Source: Warburgia ugandensis | Lineage: Eukaryota > Streptophyta > Magnoliopsida > Canellales > Canellaceae | Length of the DNA stretch: 64,000 nucleotides | Assembly (NCBI GenBank): GCA_035236585.1 | Contig: CP141137.1 | Span: 49,312,057 to 49,376,056 of the forward strand | Reading direction: 5' to 3' | In this document: piece after piece, positions 13,101 through 22,506 of the stretch | Layout: every line of letters begins with the position of its first letter | Position numbering within the stretch: position 1 is the first letter of the stretch | Made by a program: the position numbers and the translations under genes | Notes under the pieces: generated by a model | Told to the model about the DNA's origin: nothing | Database searches by the model: none | The model's input: only the letters and a program-made list of their open reading frames with translations

Positions 13101-15001
13101 GAAGAAAAGAAACGAGCCAAAGCCCAGAAACCCAGCAGAAGAATAAACTAAAGAAACTTGTAATGAAATGGTCCTAAAGAAGCAAAAAGACATAGAAGAA
13201 ACAACACATCAACAGTGAGACTAGCACGAACAACATAAAAAATGGAGTACTCATAATTTCTGAAGAAGCTTCTTCTTCAATAGATCAATGCATTTGGCCA
13301 CCAGCTGCTTCTTCTTTAATCAATCAATTGGCATGCTGGCTGCTGCTTCTTCTTCAATAGAATGATCAGGGGACACAGACACAGAGCACCCAGGGCAGTA
13401 AATTAGGCTGATTTTGATTTTAGGGGTTCCGGAGTTGTGGGGGGAGGCCGTGTGCTTTGTTTCCCCCACTAATTAGGTTGAAAAGTCTACCCTTACCAAA
13501 TAATGGCAGAAAAAATATATTGATGATATCTTTAGTCTTACAAAATTGAACTGAAAATATCAATTTAACCTTAGCTAAACTAAAGTTAAGTGTAAAATGA
13601 TAGGGGTGTTATGGTCTAATGATTGGGTTCTCAATTCTGGTCCAGTTCTTCTGTAGTAAAATTGTAAGCGGGAGAAACTTTAATTTGGCTCTGTTGGCAA
13701 ACAATTGGAAGCAGACTCAGTTACATTGGAAGACAGAACCAAATTTTTGGTGTTCTTATCAGTTCTTTGGTTCCCTTTGACAGTCTAGTACGTGTAGAAA
13801 TTACTCATGCCAAAAAGGAGAAAATTACAGATGGGCTCATTTTGACAATATCATGCTCTGTCTCTGACATGATGTTCACACTTACGTGACTTAGTGCCTA
13901 TGAAACCATTGTCTGGAATAATGAATTGCAGATTTGAAATGAAAGACAGTAGAATTCTGCAATCCAGACCAATCATAACATCAAGGGCTCTTATTGAGTA
14001 GCACAAAGTAAGCAATGACCTCAAAAAGATGCCAATTTGAACATCTTGCTAGATCAATTTGCAGGCCACCTATATATGTAAAAGGATGTAGCACCTAAAG
14101 ATCCATGAAATTACATGATGCAATTTGCAAACACTCAAAGAACAGCTCCACATGTTGGGTAAAGAATACATTACACGATAATAAATACAGTCAGCGATAT
14201 ACTTTCCCAGAAATGCATGACATTTTTTCCTAGCATCCATTAACTTATGTGCAATCCACATATTATCTCAACATCTTCTACATCACCGGGAGTTCTTCCC
14301 ATGAATAAACATCTAATTGAAAACTAGTTGATTCAATTGAAGACTGAATTGATGAAAACAGAATCATAAATTCAGAACTAGGACTCAACTATAGTCAAAT
14401 TAAATTGCTAGAGAGAGAAAAGGAATACATGACTCAGTACCATAATCAATTAAAGAGACTAGTAATTGTAATGGACTGATAACCGATTTCCAAATCAGGT
14501 AAGACAGATGACATGAAGCAATAAATCTTCGGAGAAGACCACTTACAGGATCCCTGTATATCGGATGCACCGGAATTTCCTCACGGTTGACAAACATTGC
14601 TTCTGCAACTACGGGCCCTGTAAACAAAACAGGGAAGAAATTGAAAAAATTCATACTCATCCCACTTAAACCTGCAAGTGCTAAGTAAGCAGATTCGACA
14701 TTAAACACCAATTACCGGGCTTTACAACATGGCGATTACTAAGGATTATCCCACGGCGCTTATCAACGACAAACCCCGTGGCATAACTCGCTCCAGCTGC
14801 TTCTGTATCGAATGCTCGAGCCGCGGTGGTTCTCAAAACAACCACGGCAGGAACAACCTTATGCAACGCCTTCCTCCAATCCTCCGCAGTCAAGGCATTT
14901 TGTCGAAACGGAGGATCAATCTCCATACTCAATTCCTCCTTCATACACGAGTCTATTCCTGCAGCTGCTTCCGATCCCAATCTTTCCAATGGATCACCCA
15001 T
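248..15001 (-). CDS. DEG7: DEG7 / protease Do-like 7, exons 1-5 (3' part off the left edge)
   Basis: Serine endopeptidase of the Deg/HtrA family; the Arabidopsis member is large (two protease-like and several PDZ domains) and has been linked to photosystem II repair. Five exons are seen: 14716-15001, 14547-14617, 10964-11098, 1106-1164 and 248-284. All junctions are GT-AG and the phases join exactly (286+71 bp = 119 codons, then 45 codons, then 59 bp, whose last two bases join the first base of exon 5). Exon 1 starts [11 protein letters not shown] and carries the catalytic His in SNRHVV; exon 3 starts [12 protein letters not shown], with the HDF Asp as the likely catalytic Asp; exon 4 reads [19 protein letters not shown] and exon 5 [12 protein letters not shown]. 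The catalytic Ser (GSSGSP in the family) would lie in the next exon, beyond position 1. Nothing is broken in the visible 196 codons. The chosen ATG gives the normal N-terminus of the family. Intron 3 is 9.8 kb because of transposons. Confidence 0.93.
1539..1934 (-). repeat. 3' LTR of the Reina-like element
   Basis: About 396 bp, nearly identical to 6572-6969. On the minus strand it begins TGTTACGTCACC and ends CTACCA. It abuts the cctcc duplication at 1534-1538. The integrase ORF runs 22 bp into it before its stop. Confidence 0.93.
1913..3247 (-). CDS. integrase with chromodomain-like tail (Reina-like element), open 444 codons
   Basis: The longest uninterrupted ORF of the element. It has the HHCC zinc domain (H18, H25, C55, C58), the integrase core with D88 (MDFIGG) and D148 (ISDRG), a GPY-type module ([12 protein letters not shown]), and a C-terminal chromodomain-like stretch ([16 protein letters not shown]). 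The residue 36 after D148, where DDE integrases have the catalytic Glu (normally QTE), is Ala (QTAVVN), so catalysis is probably lost although the frame is open. The first Met is only the start of the open stretch; the real product would be part of a gag-pol polyprotein. Confidence 0.85.
   Translation of the reverse strand: MVIPKTSPRVPTLLNEFHSTPASGHSGFFRTFKRLYNIVFWKGMRRDVQKFVATCYTCQRNKYQVLKPGGLLQPLPIPEQVWDDLSMDFIGGLRKSRGVDTILVMVDHLSKYSHFLPLGHPFSAQDVATLFAKEIVWLHGYPRSIISDRGRLFISQFWTKLFKLAGTELKISTAYHPQSDGQTAVVNQCLETYLHCFTSNHPKQWPRWIPWAEFWYNTTFQGVAGMSPFKALYGREPPTLLRLSDEGSVVEAVNQQLRDRNVILQELKDNLLVAQARMKSQADKTRRDVQFIIGESVFLRLQPFKFKKLAKRPNEKLSPRFYGPYPVLECVGEVAYRLDLPPTTRIHPVFHVSQLKQSLSSSSQAQPLPSGLTEELELVVQPESIKQIRTLPNGQKEVLVKWKYLPECVNTWELYAVLDTQFPSFHLEDKVKLLGEGDVTSPIY
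3248..4800 (-). pseudogene. reverse transcriptase / RNase H segment of the Reina-like element
   Basis: Recognisable RT blocks are [20 protein letters not shown] (4274-4477) and [16 protein letters not shown], then [20 protein letters not shown] and the connection domain (3817-4200), followed by RNase H with [11 protein letters not shown] and [17 protein letters not shown]. The lesions are clear. The conserved Trp of the DGxWRFCVDY block is a stop (about 4553), an A-tract at 4240-4256 breaks the frame, the catalytic FDDIL box reads FYDIL, and further stops interrupt RNase H (about 3320, 3610 and 3743). The protein could not be active. Confidence 0.88.
4811..5449 (-). pseudogene. aspartic protease segment of the Reina-like element
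   Basis: An open stretch of 212 codons with the retropepsin-like motif [18 protein letters not shown], where D-T-G is the active site, and conserved LELSMQAIV upstream and [14 protein letters not shown] downstream (family form mostly GxDVVLGxxWL; partly decayed here). It sits between the gag zinc knuckle and the reverse transcriptase, as in chromovirus polyproteins. It is cut off from both by frame breaks. Confidence 0.85.
5450..6337 (-). pseudogene. gag region of the Reina-like element
   Basis: The reading starts [16 protein letters not shown] at 6337 and continues through [20 protein letters not shown], a typical plant gypsy capsid start. After a break it resumes with [19 protein letters not shown] (about 5900). 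[16 protein letters not shown] zinc knuckle lies at about 5465-5520, in a different frame from its surroundings. Several frameshifts and stops, for example near 5950-6090, separate the parts. Confidence 0.85.
6572..6969 (-). repeat. 5' LTR of the Reina-like element
   Basis: About 398 bp, matching 1539-1934 with a modest number of substitutions and a slipped C-tract at about 6770-6792. On the minus strand it begins TGTTACGTCACC and ends CTATCA, followed by one base and the primer-binding site. The cctcc duplication follows at 6970-6974. Confidence 0.93.
7770..7800. repeat. (GA)n / (GAGATC) microsatellite
   Basis: A run of gagatc repeats followed by about 11 GA units, just left of a tRNA-like SINE fragment whose B-box-like stretch is ggttggaatc (about 7842). 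Confidence 0.85.
8905..9083 (-). mobile_element. Au-type SINE copy 1
   Basis: tRNA-derived SINE read on the minus strand. It has an A-box region (AGCCTTGGCGCAATGG), a B-box region (GTCACGGGTTTGAGGCG), the conserved middle starting with AAGCTGCAA (consensus AAGGCTGCA), and the terminal GGGAGCTTTGTGC near the 3' end. It matches the Au family known across angiosperms. It is nearly full length (about 180 bp). No clean target duplication was found. Confidence 0.85.
9149..9188 (+). mobile_element. 40-bp 5'-truncated RTE LINE tail
   Basis: The sequence ends cctaattgggataaggtctt followed by gatgacgatgatg, which is the same 3' end as the LINE at 37062-40672 (opposite strand there). It is flanked by a 20-bp direct repeat, attatataattctctactat (9129-9148) and the same with one change (9189-9208). 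Confidence 0.88.
11099..14546 (-). other. DEG7 intron 2
   Basis: A 3.4-kb intron, non-coding. It holds a tRNA-like SINE fragment at about 12246-12345 and an imperfect duplication of about 45 bp rich in cttcttcttcaatag at 13265-13365. Two direct copies of a ggttctggttcc-type motif block lie near 12420-12540 and 13600-13790 and may be DNA-transposon debris. No other gene is seen. Confidence 0.65.
12246..12345 (+). repeat. tRNA-derived SINE-like fragment
   Basis: tagcccagttgtgg resembles a pol III A-box, and acaagttcgaggtctgc about 65 bp later resembles a B-box. It is not the Au family. The borders are uncertain. Confidence 0.45.
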
Positions 15002-15430
15002 TCTTCAACGTAATTCCTAGTAGAACTGAAAACCGAAAATTCTAAAAACAACTCCCTCTCCCCAAATTTTCAATATTCTTACGGACAAACTCGTAAACAA
15101 GAAGAAAGACGATAAATTGGGCTTTCTATACGATAAAAATGGAAATTAGGGTTGCAAGAATGAAACTTTGGCGGAAAAGAGAAGCGGCGAGAAGGGAATA
15201 AACTTGCTGATCTTCAAGCTTCGGACAGTGAGTTATGGCCAGAAAAATCTCAATTCCGACGGATTGTTCGGGAAAGCTTTGATCGCCGGCGGGAGAAAAA
15301 TGAAACCCGCTGACGGTTAGAGAGTTGGGAGACTTTCAGACGCCAAAGGAGAGCGAGAAAGGCTTCTTAGGCGAAAGTGGAAGTGAATTTCAGAGCTCTC
15401 TTCGGACACTGATCGGAAAGCTCATTCGGT
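15002..15430 (-). promoter_or_regulatory. DEG7 5' flank (5'UTR and promoter expected here)
   Basis: The region directly upstream of the DEG7 ATG on the minus strand. It is GC-richer than its surroundings, as plant 5'UTR/promoter regions often are. No clear TATA box or transcription start could be fixed, and no ORF of known family is seen on either strand. Confidence 0.4.
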
Positions 15431-15540
15431 CGCTTTTACCGTTTCGGGGGTGTGAATGCATGAATACGCAATCATTTTACATTGAAATGACGAAAATAAC
15501 CTTTTGACCATGGACTTCCCGGAATATACAAAGATAAAGG

Positions 15541-15703
15541 TCGCACCGGTGCACGAAGTTCCTGTCCGTACAGGTTTGGGAATGGGCGGACCACAAAAGC
15601 TTAGAGTATATAGCATCATCTTGCATTTTGGAGAGGCTATTTTCATGTCTTAAACCGACAACTTTAACATCACATGATGACAACTTTTACCATTGTACCA
15701 AGA
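15541..15703 (-). mobile_element. Au-type SINE copy 2
   Basis: A diverged copy on the minus strand. The cgcaccggtgcacgaag end, the gcggaccacaaaagctta middle and the catcacatgatgacaacttt block identify it. It lies about 540 bp upstream of the DEG7 ATG. Confidence 0.8.
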
Positions 15704-15899
15704 TAATTAATAGTATGCGATTGTATGTTAAACATATTCACGAGCGTCATTATCAAATGAAGAGGCTCAACAAAAATGAGATGAGTAAGCTCATGTATTT
15801 AAATTTCAACAGATTTTTTACAAGCTGGCCAGTCCTCTGTACAATTAATAACTTCACTGAGCTGTTAGCATACTCTATAATCTAAACTTTGTCAGGAAT

Positions 15900-15985
15900 G
15901 CCTAGCATAGTTGGTCGCAGACAGTTTAGCATCTCTTTTAGAATATGCTTGATCGTAAGTTTGAATGGCTGCTTTTTTCTTTAGT
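15900..15985 (+). repeat. tRNA-like SINE, second family, copy a
   Basis: An A-box-like tagcatagttggtcgc is followed about 50 bp later by a B-box-like gtaagtttgaatgg and a T-rich tail. It resembles 18298-18370 along its length, so it is a repeat rather than chance. The family is not recognised. Confidence 0.45.
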
Positions 15986-16278
15986 CAAGGATTAGACTAG
16001 GAGAACATGCAAGTGAGAGTGGGTGTGGTTTGCCTTTTAATTCTTGGCTTGTACTAGAAAGAAAATGGGTTTACTATACTAATCTCGCAAAATTCAGATG
16101 AATTCCCAAGTTATTTATCTTCTCAAAGATGCTATTATCATTGAGCTGTTTGAGTTGTAGGCATGCTCCACGTTGAGGCGTGAATTTCTTCTAATGGATA
16201 TCAAAGAAAACCACAACAGTCAATATTCTATAAATGAAAAGTCTGTCATTTCAAGGGGCATCTTGGAAAGATGTGTAC

Positions 16279-16311
16279 GCCTCTTTCTACTTTCACCACC
16301 AGAAAGAGGCG
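16279..16311. repeat. perfect 11-bp inverted repeat
   Basis: cgcctctttct (16279-16289) and agaaagaggcg (16301-16311) with an 11-base loop. It is isolated, with no gene at hand. Confidence 0.8.
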
Positions 16312-16419
16312 GGAAAGCAGCTGCTTTCATGCATGCTGCCGTAAGCCTCTTTCATTTGTCTTGCATTGCCACCTCTTTGTGCTTCTTCCAACTCATTCGG
16401 CAATATTGTCGAAAAGTGA

Positions 16420-16516
16420 ATGTTAAGACTGCATACTATTAATTGTTGTGGTCCACTCCTTTCCCAGATTCCGCCTACACGAGCTTCGTGCACTAGGACT
16501 GCCCCCATTTTTTTTA
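16420..16516 (+). mobile_element. Au-type SINE copy 3, 5'-truncated
   Basis: The 3' half of the SINE on the plus strand: gactgcatactatt, then ttgtggtccactccttt, gagcttcgtgcactagg and actgcccccattttttt. The tRNA-like head is missing. Confidence 0.8.
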
Positions 16517-18420
16517 AATGAACTCATGTTAAAGTACATGCATGATCTAACCATTCGCTTGGAGACTCCATCAAGGATGAACTATTGAACTTGTGGTTTG
16601 TAACATGAATCATGGGGATGAATTTAATTATACAAAGTAAAGTTCTCCACTAATAGGCAGGCAAGATACGAGTCCTGGATCATCAGCCATTGGATACTAC
16701 CAATACCTTTGTTGAAGTTAGTTGTCATTCGAGAATATAAAACCAAAAATTCTATCTCTTTTGAAATCTTTCTGTTGTAAAAAGCCAATTGAAATAAAAG
16801 ATGGTGGAATGCAACCACAATGAATGTACAATGGAATTTGTTCTTTATGTATTTTCAATAAAATTAGGCTAACACACTACAAGTCGGGGTCTAAGCAATA
16901 GTAATCTCAGAACAGGCCTCCAAATTAACCCCCAACTCACCTTAAACTGGTTAGCTCAATCTTGGGTCATACCAAATTGGTGCATCAAAGGTTTGCGCAT
17001 TTCCGCAGCATCAGTAGGTTCATATCATGTCTATGAGTCTATGATAGACAAGTTTTTTCTTTTTCTTTCTTTGTTAGATTCAAATGGACGACCTTGTGAG
17101 TACCAACTTCAAGTCAGGTCTTGCCATCAGCCTTTTCATTTTAACCGTCAGGTCGCCTGTAGCTAATTAGGAGCACAGACCTCCCTTAAAGCCTGCAGGC
17201 CTTGGTCACGAGCCTTACTAAGTAAGTCCATGACAATTAGCACCATTGACAGTGCACACTGTTGCACAGGCACGTAATGGGTCATGCTAAACTTCAAGGT
17301 ACATTGGTTAACGATAGTAATTCCATATTCATTTTAGGTAGGCTAAGGAAATGTTCATTGTGCACACTCCATAACATGAAACAGAATCAAGCTAACTGGG
17401 CAAATGACTAAACATTGCAAGATGGATCATGAGTTGTAGGTTATGTGGAAGGGTTCCTCTTTGACATATGGGCGATGGTAAAGTTCAGACATTTCAGCTT
17501 CTAGGAACTATTATGGATGAGAGACAACCCAAAAGTCTGAAATTCTGGAAGATCTGTACCTCCAATCCATGGAGTTCTGCCTGTTGAATGAGTGTCAGTG
17601 GCTTTTGTTTCTTTCCCCATGCAGGTCTTGATATCAATTGCTAACATTTTTGCAAGCTAGAAGGGACTCTTTGGGATCGTCAATAGTGGTGAATGGATGA
17701 TTCAGGCCATTACAGAAATGTAAGACTCTGCAATTCTTTCTGTTACAAGTGGCAATCACTGACTATGGGTATAAAGATTCGAACCTCTTTACCAAGGTGA
17801 TAATCTCAACATGATTAATTATGCTCGTCATGAACAGTTGGTATGCATAAGGAATGAAAATTGCTAAAAGGAAAGGCATGCACGGTGGTGCTTCCTGGTA
17901 ACAAAACTTTTTTGGGCCCACGTAAGTCATGTTTAGACTTGGTCGAATCTGTTCTGACGGGTGGCAGCAGGTCCATCCATGTCAGTCTGATTCGTATTGA
18001 TGGGATGATCCTAGAACTTCATCCATGAAAGCTTGTTTAGCATTCTGCCAGCGAAATGAGAACCTTTGATTTTTTATGGACTATCTCTTCAAATGTAGGC
18101 ACAAAAGTTGAGATTCTCCACAAACTTGATGATGATTCTGTAAGTAGCCGGCCCCATAAAGAGCATCACTAACTAATCATAATAGAAACCTAAACTTTTC
18201 CCATTACATAAAACATTATGGCTTTTAAATGTATAGTTTATCGTAGAATGGTTGAGATGGCACTTACCAATCAAATTTCTTATTACATTGCCAACAAATG
18301 TCAAGCACAGTTGGTTCTAGACTACTGGATATCTTTCTTGAAGTATGCTTACTCATAGGTTCCTTTGCATGGGATAGATTTAGGAGCATGTGTGAGTAAT
18401 TTACTTTGTAATTCGTAACT
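16517..18420. other. intergenic DNA
   Basis: No gene or conserved ORF recognised on either strand. A tRNA-like SINE relative lies at about 18298-18370. Confidence 0.6.
18298..18370 (+). repeat. tRNA-like SINE, second family, copy b
   Basis: gcacagttggttctagac (A-box region), then tatctttcttgaagtatgct and a B-box-like cataggttcctttgc. It aligns with 15905-15975. Confidence 0.4.
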
Positions 18421-18642
18421 TGTAATAGAGAATAATTAATTTAGGATTTCAAAATTCAAATTATTTATGTGATCTTATCTAGTTAGTTTTCATTTCCTTA
18501 TTTTAAGGAGAGTTTAGAATTCAGTTTTAGTTTTCCTATTTTAAGGATGTTTAAAATTTGAATTCAAATGTAAACTCTATTTATACTCAGTCTTATTCAA
18601 TAAAATTTGTACCATAATTTCTCTCAGTTCTTAAATCTTTTA
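18421..18642 (+). repeat. 5' LTR of copia 1
   Basis: About 222 bp, starts tgtaatagagaataa and ends ttaaatctttta, directly followed by the primer-binding site. It differs from the 3' LTR by roughly a dozen changes by eye. Confidence 0.9.
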
Positions 18643-18871
18643 TGGTATCAGAGCATTGATTTCTTGGGCCATCTCCTCTCTCTCTCCTTGTAGTCTCTCT
18701 CTTTCTCATCCTTCATTATTATCAACTATCCCTCACTAGCTCTCTACATTTCTACCATCAAACACAAGCATATATATCGAAACCTTGTTATGCCATATCA
18801 AACCTTCTTCTCACGTCATTAAACCATTATTCTAAACCATAATTGTCACCGTCCTTTCTCCGACACCAACC

Positions 18872-19920
18872 ATGGCTGATGAAGACAATCAAGTTTGAAT
18901 TCCCAATGCACAAGAACCCACCAAACCCCTTACAGTTATTAATATTCACAACTCTGTTAAACTCAAATCCACCAATTATCTCTCTTGGAAACTTTAGATG
19001 GAAGCAATTCTAATTGGTTATGATCTTTACAAATTCATTGATGGATCTCATCCTGTGCCCCTAGCCACAACAACTGAAAATAATGCCGTTACTCCCAATT
19101 CAGAATACCAAACGTGACTTCATCAAGACAAACTGATTTTTGGTGCTCTCTCACACCATCCCTCATTCCTCTTATTACTCTATCGCAAACATCCCGGGAC
19201 TGTTGGCATATTCTTGCCAATACCTATGCTCGACCTTCACGTGGTCACATTAAGCAGATTAGGGACCAAATCAAACAAGCCCACAAGGGTTCTTAGACAA
19301 TCTCAGAGTATATGCAGTTTATTAAAACTCATGCCGATGAACTTGCGGCTCTCAGTAAACCTATGGATGACGAGGATCTCGCTAAGAAAATCCTCAATGG
19401 TCTTGATGATGACTATAAGTCTATTGCCAACATTATCAACGGTCGTGACACTCTGATTTCCTTTGATGAATTGCATGAAAAGTTAATCAACAAGGAACTC
19501 TTGCTATGGGTCTGTCACTCCAACTCCTCACCAGTTCCAATTTCTGCAAATCCGACGAACCATCCATCCAACTAGGAAAACTATGGTAATCATAACCAAT
19601 GCCCATCATGGGCATCCTCTTCCCACTCTTTGGTCGGTCTGGTCTCTGGTGTCTCCAACAAAGCACCCCAGGGGGGCCGCTCTTTGTCTCAACCTTACTC
19701 GGTTGTTGCCAATAGTGTCGGGCACAAGGTCACGACGTTCCACATTGCCCTATCTTTCGTCAATTATAGTCAACCTTACAACTGCCTCCACCACGTCGTC
19801 ATGCTCCCTAACGGTGATCTCGCCCTCCAGCCCCATGGCAACCACGAGCTCATCTAGCAACTACCAACACTCCTCTTAATTCTCATTGGCTTCTTGATAG
19901 TGGAGCATAGCACCATGCTA
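18872..19920 (+). pseudogene. gag and protease remnant of copia 1
   Basis: Capsid-like text includes KLKSTNYLSWKL (about 18960) with a stop after it, AYDLYKF-type IGYDLYKFIDGSHPVP, and LNGLDDDYKSIANIINGRD with SFDELHEKLINKE (19312-19510). The protease active site reads HWLLDSGA followed at once by a stop (about 19890-19915). It cannot encode a full product. Confidence 0.85.
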
Positions 19921-20389
19921 GCTCCCACCTGAGCAGCCTCTTCACACTCCATACAACGGCCTGGACGACATTCTGATTGGCTATGGCACGGGTCTCCCTA
20001 TCACTCATACCAGTTCCAACATTCTCTCTACACCCTCATCTACTTTCTCTTTAGATAATGTTCTTTGTGTTCCAACCATGAAAAAGAACCTTATTTCTAT
20101 ATCTAAGTTCTGTCAATCTAATAATATATCTATTGAATTCTTATCCACTTCTTTTCTTGTGAAGGATCTCCGCACAAGGGCAACTTTTTTGTAGGGTTGA
20201 ACTAAGGAAGTTGTGTACAAGTGGCCGAATCTTTCCCATAAGTCTCCTCCGCTACTTGTGTTCTCCAGTGTCAAGACAACTTCATTCAAGTGGCATCATA
20301 GATTACGTCATCCATTGTCTCCAATTCTTAGACATATTGTTTCTAACTTTTATTGAGACGTATCAAGTCTTCAAATTTCAATTTCAATT

Positions 20390-21198
20390 GTAATTCTTGT
20401 CAATGCAATAAAAGTCATAAATTACCTTTCTCCACTTCTTCTCTTATCTCTTCCTCTCCTCTTGATATTATTTTCTCTGATGTATGGACCTCCCCTATTC
20501 ACTCCATTGATGACTTCAAATACTATGTTATTTCCGTCGATCACTTTACAAAATACATTTGGTTTTACCCATTCAAATGAAAATCACATGTTCCTGATAC
20601 ATTTGTCTGGTTTAAATTGCTTGTTGAAAATTTCTTTAACAGAAAGATCAAAACACGACATTCTGATAATGGGGGGAAATATCTAGCACTTTCCACCTTC
20701 TTAGTTACCAATGGCGTTTCCCATCTAACTTCTCCTCCACACGCACTATAATGCAATGGGTATTCTGAACGTCGTCGTCATCACATCATTGAAACTGGTC
20801 CGTCTCTCCTCTTTCATGCATGCATGCCTTTATCTTACTGGTCTTATGCTTTCTCCAATGCTATTTATCTCATCAACCGCCTCCCTACTCCCATGCTTCA
20901 TCTCCTTTCTCCGTATACTAAACTTTTTGGTGCCCCACCTAATTACTCCAAACTCTGTAGTTTTGGATGTCTTTGTTATCGATGGCTTCGACCATACTCC
21001 TCTCACAAAGTCACACCCCGTTCTTCTCCTTGTATATTTCTTGGTTACTCTTCCACCCAAAGTGCATATATGTGTCTTAAACCCTCATCCTCTCGCCTCT
21101 ACACGTCACGTCATGTCAAATTTGTCGAGTCAATCTTTTCCTTCACCTCTCTTCAATCTCACCTCGACCGTCCTACCTCTGACATTCTTCTTCACTAG
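20390..21198 (+). pseudogene. integrase remnant of copia 1
   Basis: C-x2-C part of the zinc domain (CNSCQCNKSHKLPF), the core with IIFSDVW, RHSDNGGKY and ERRRHHIIETG (all three acidic positions kept), then YWSYAFSNAIYLINRLPTP and FGCLCYRWLRPYSSHK. At least three stops or frame shifts split it, for example at about 20578 and 20750. Confidence 0.88.
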
Positions 21199-21546
21199 TG
21201 TCCATCTATGTCCTTTCTTCCTATCACCGGCTCATTATCCCTAGCTTCGTCATATGCACCCTTTGCAAGCCCCATCCCGATCATCTCTTCCCCTACTCCC
21301 CCATCTTCCCCTCTGGCATCGACCACAGATCCAATATCTTGTACTGGTACCGACCCATTGCCCACCCTACCTCCACAAAATCCCCCTCCGATCCAACCTC
21401 ATACAAACCAGCCCACTTCATCCACACCTCTGACATCCTCTTCCCAAGTTATTATCACCAGATCCAAAAACAACATCCACAAGCCAATCAACAAACTAAA
21501 CCTTATAGCTTAGCTCACCAAAACTAATGATCTTGAACCCACATCA

Positions 21547-22324
21547 GTGAGTCAAGTCATCAAAGATTCCAAGTGGCATCAGGTTATGTCTGAGGAGTAT
21601 GATGCTCTTGTTTGGAATGGGACTTGGGACCTTGTTCCCTCTGATTCAACGCAGAATTTGGTTGGTTGCAAGTGGATTTTTTATACTAAGCACTTACCTG
21701 ATGGTTCTGTTGACAAGTACAAGGCTCGATTAGTTGCCAAGGGGTTTCATTAGCGCCCTGGGGTTGATTATCATGACACTTTTAGTCCAGTTGTCAAACC
21801 AACCACTATTCGTCTTATTCTTAGCCTTGTGGTCAGTCATGGCTAGTCTCTTCACCAACTAGATGACAATAATGCCTTTCTCCAAGGTACCCTCTCTAAG
21901 GATGTCTTTATGGCACAACCACAAGGCTTCATTGATCGAGATCATCCTCATCATGTCTACAAACTACACAAGGCTATTTACAGACTGAAACAAGCTCCCT
22001 GTGCTTGGTATTATGAGTTACACAAGTATCTTGTCACCTATGGCTTCCGTAACTCTCACGTCGACTCCTCTCTGTTTATCTCCAACAATGGCGGTATTAT
22101 GATTTATCTTCTAGTTTATGTGGATGACATTATTATTACAGGTGACATAGATGGGGCTGTGCAAAAATTCATCTATCTCCTTGCTTATTGATTCTCTCTC
22201 AAGGATCTTGGACCATTATCTTATTTTCTTGGAGTTAAGGTTGTTCCTCATTATCATGGCTTACTTCTGTCTCAGAGTCGGTATATTACTAATCTACTTG
22301 CTCGCATACACATAACTGATGCAA
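21547..22324 (+). pseudogene. reverse transcriptase remnant of copia 1
   Basis: WHQVMSEEYDALVWNGTWDL, KARLVAKGFH then a stop, [18 protein letters not shown], a stop where the family has Trp, LHQLDDNNAFLQG, and the catalytic LLVYVDDIIITGD, which is intact. The coding text ends where the solo LTR enters (ITDA, then resumes with KPVA at 25456). Confidence 0.9.
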
Positions 22325-22427
22325 TGTAACAACCTAGAGAGAGAAAAAAATTACCTTAAATAGGGGGGCCGTATTTGATACACATGACTAATGGTCTGTT
22401 CCTGAACCCAACAAAGAGAGGAACCCG

Positions 22428-22506
22428 GTGGGAGAGAGTGAAGAGGAAAGGGAGAAGGGAGAAGGGAGAAGAGAGAAGAGAGGAGGAAAGAGAGAAGAGG
22501 GGAGAG
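22428..22506. repeat. GA-rich purine tract in LTR-1
   Basis: Irregular gagaagggagaag-type purine run on the plus strand about 100 bp into the LTR. A similar position in LTR-2 holds (GGAGAA)n, so purine tracts may be a family trait. Confidence 0.7.

Noticed and set aside
12420..13790. Possible hAT transposon between agggctgtt and aggggtgtt motifs
   Set aside because: The two motif blocks are in direct, not inverted, orientation, and no 8-bp duplication or transposase is visible.
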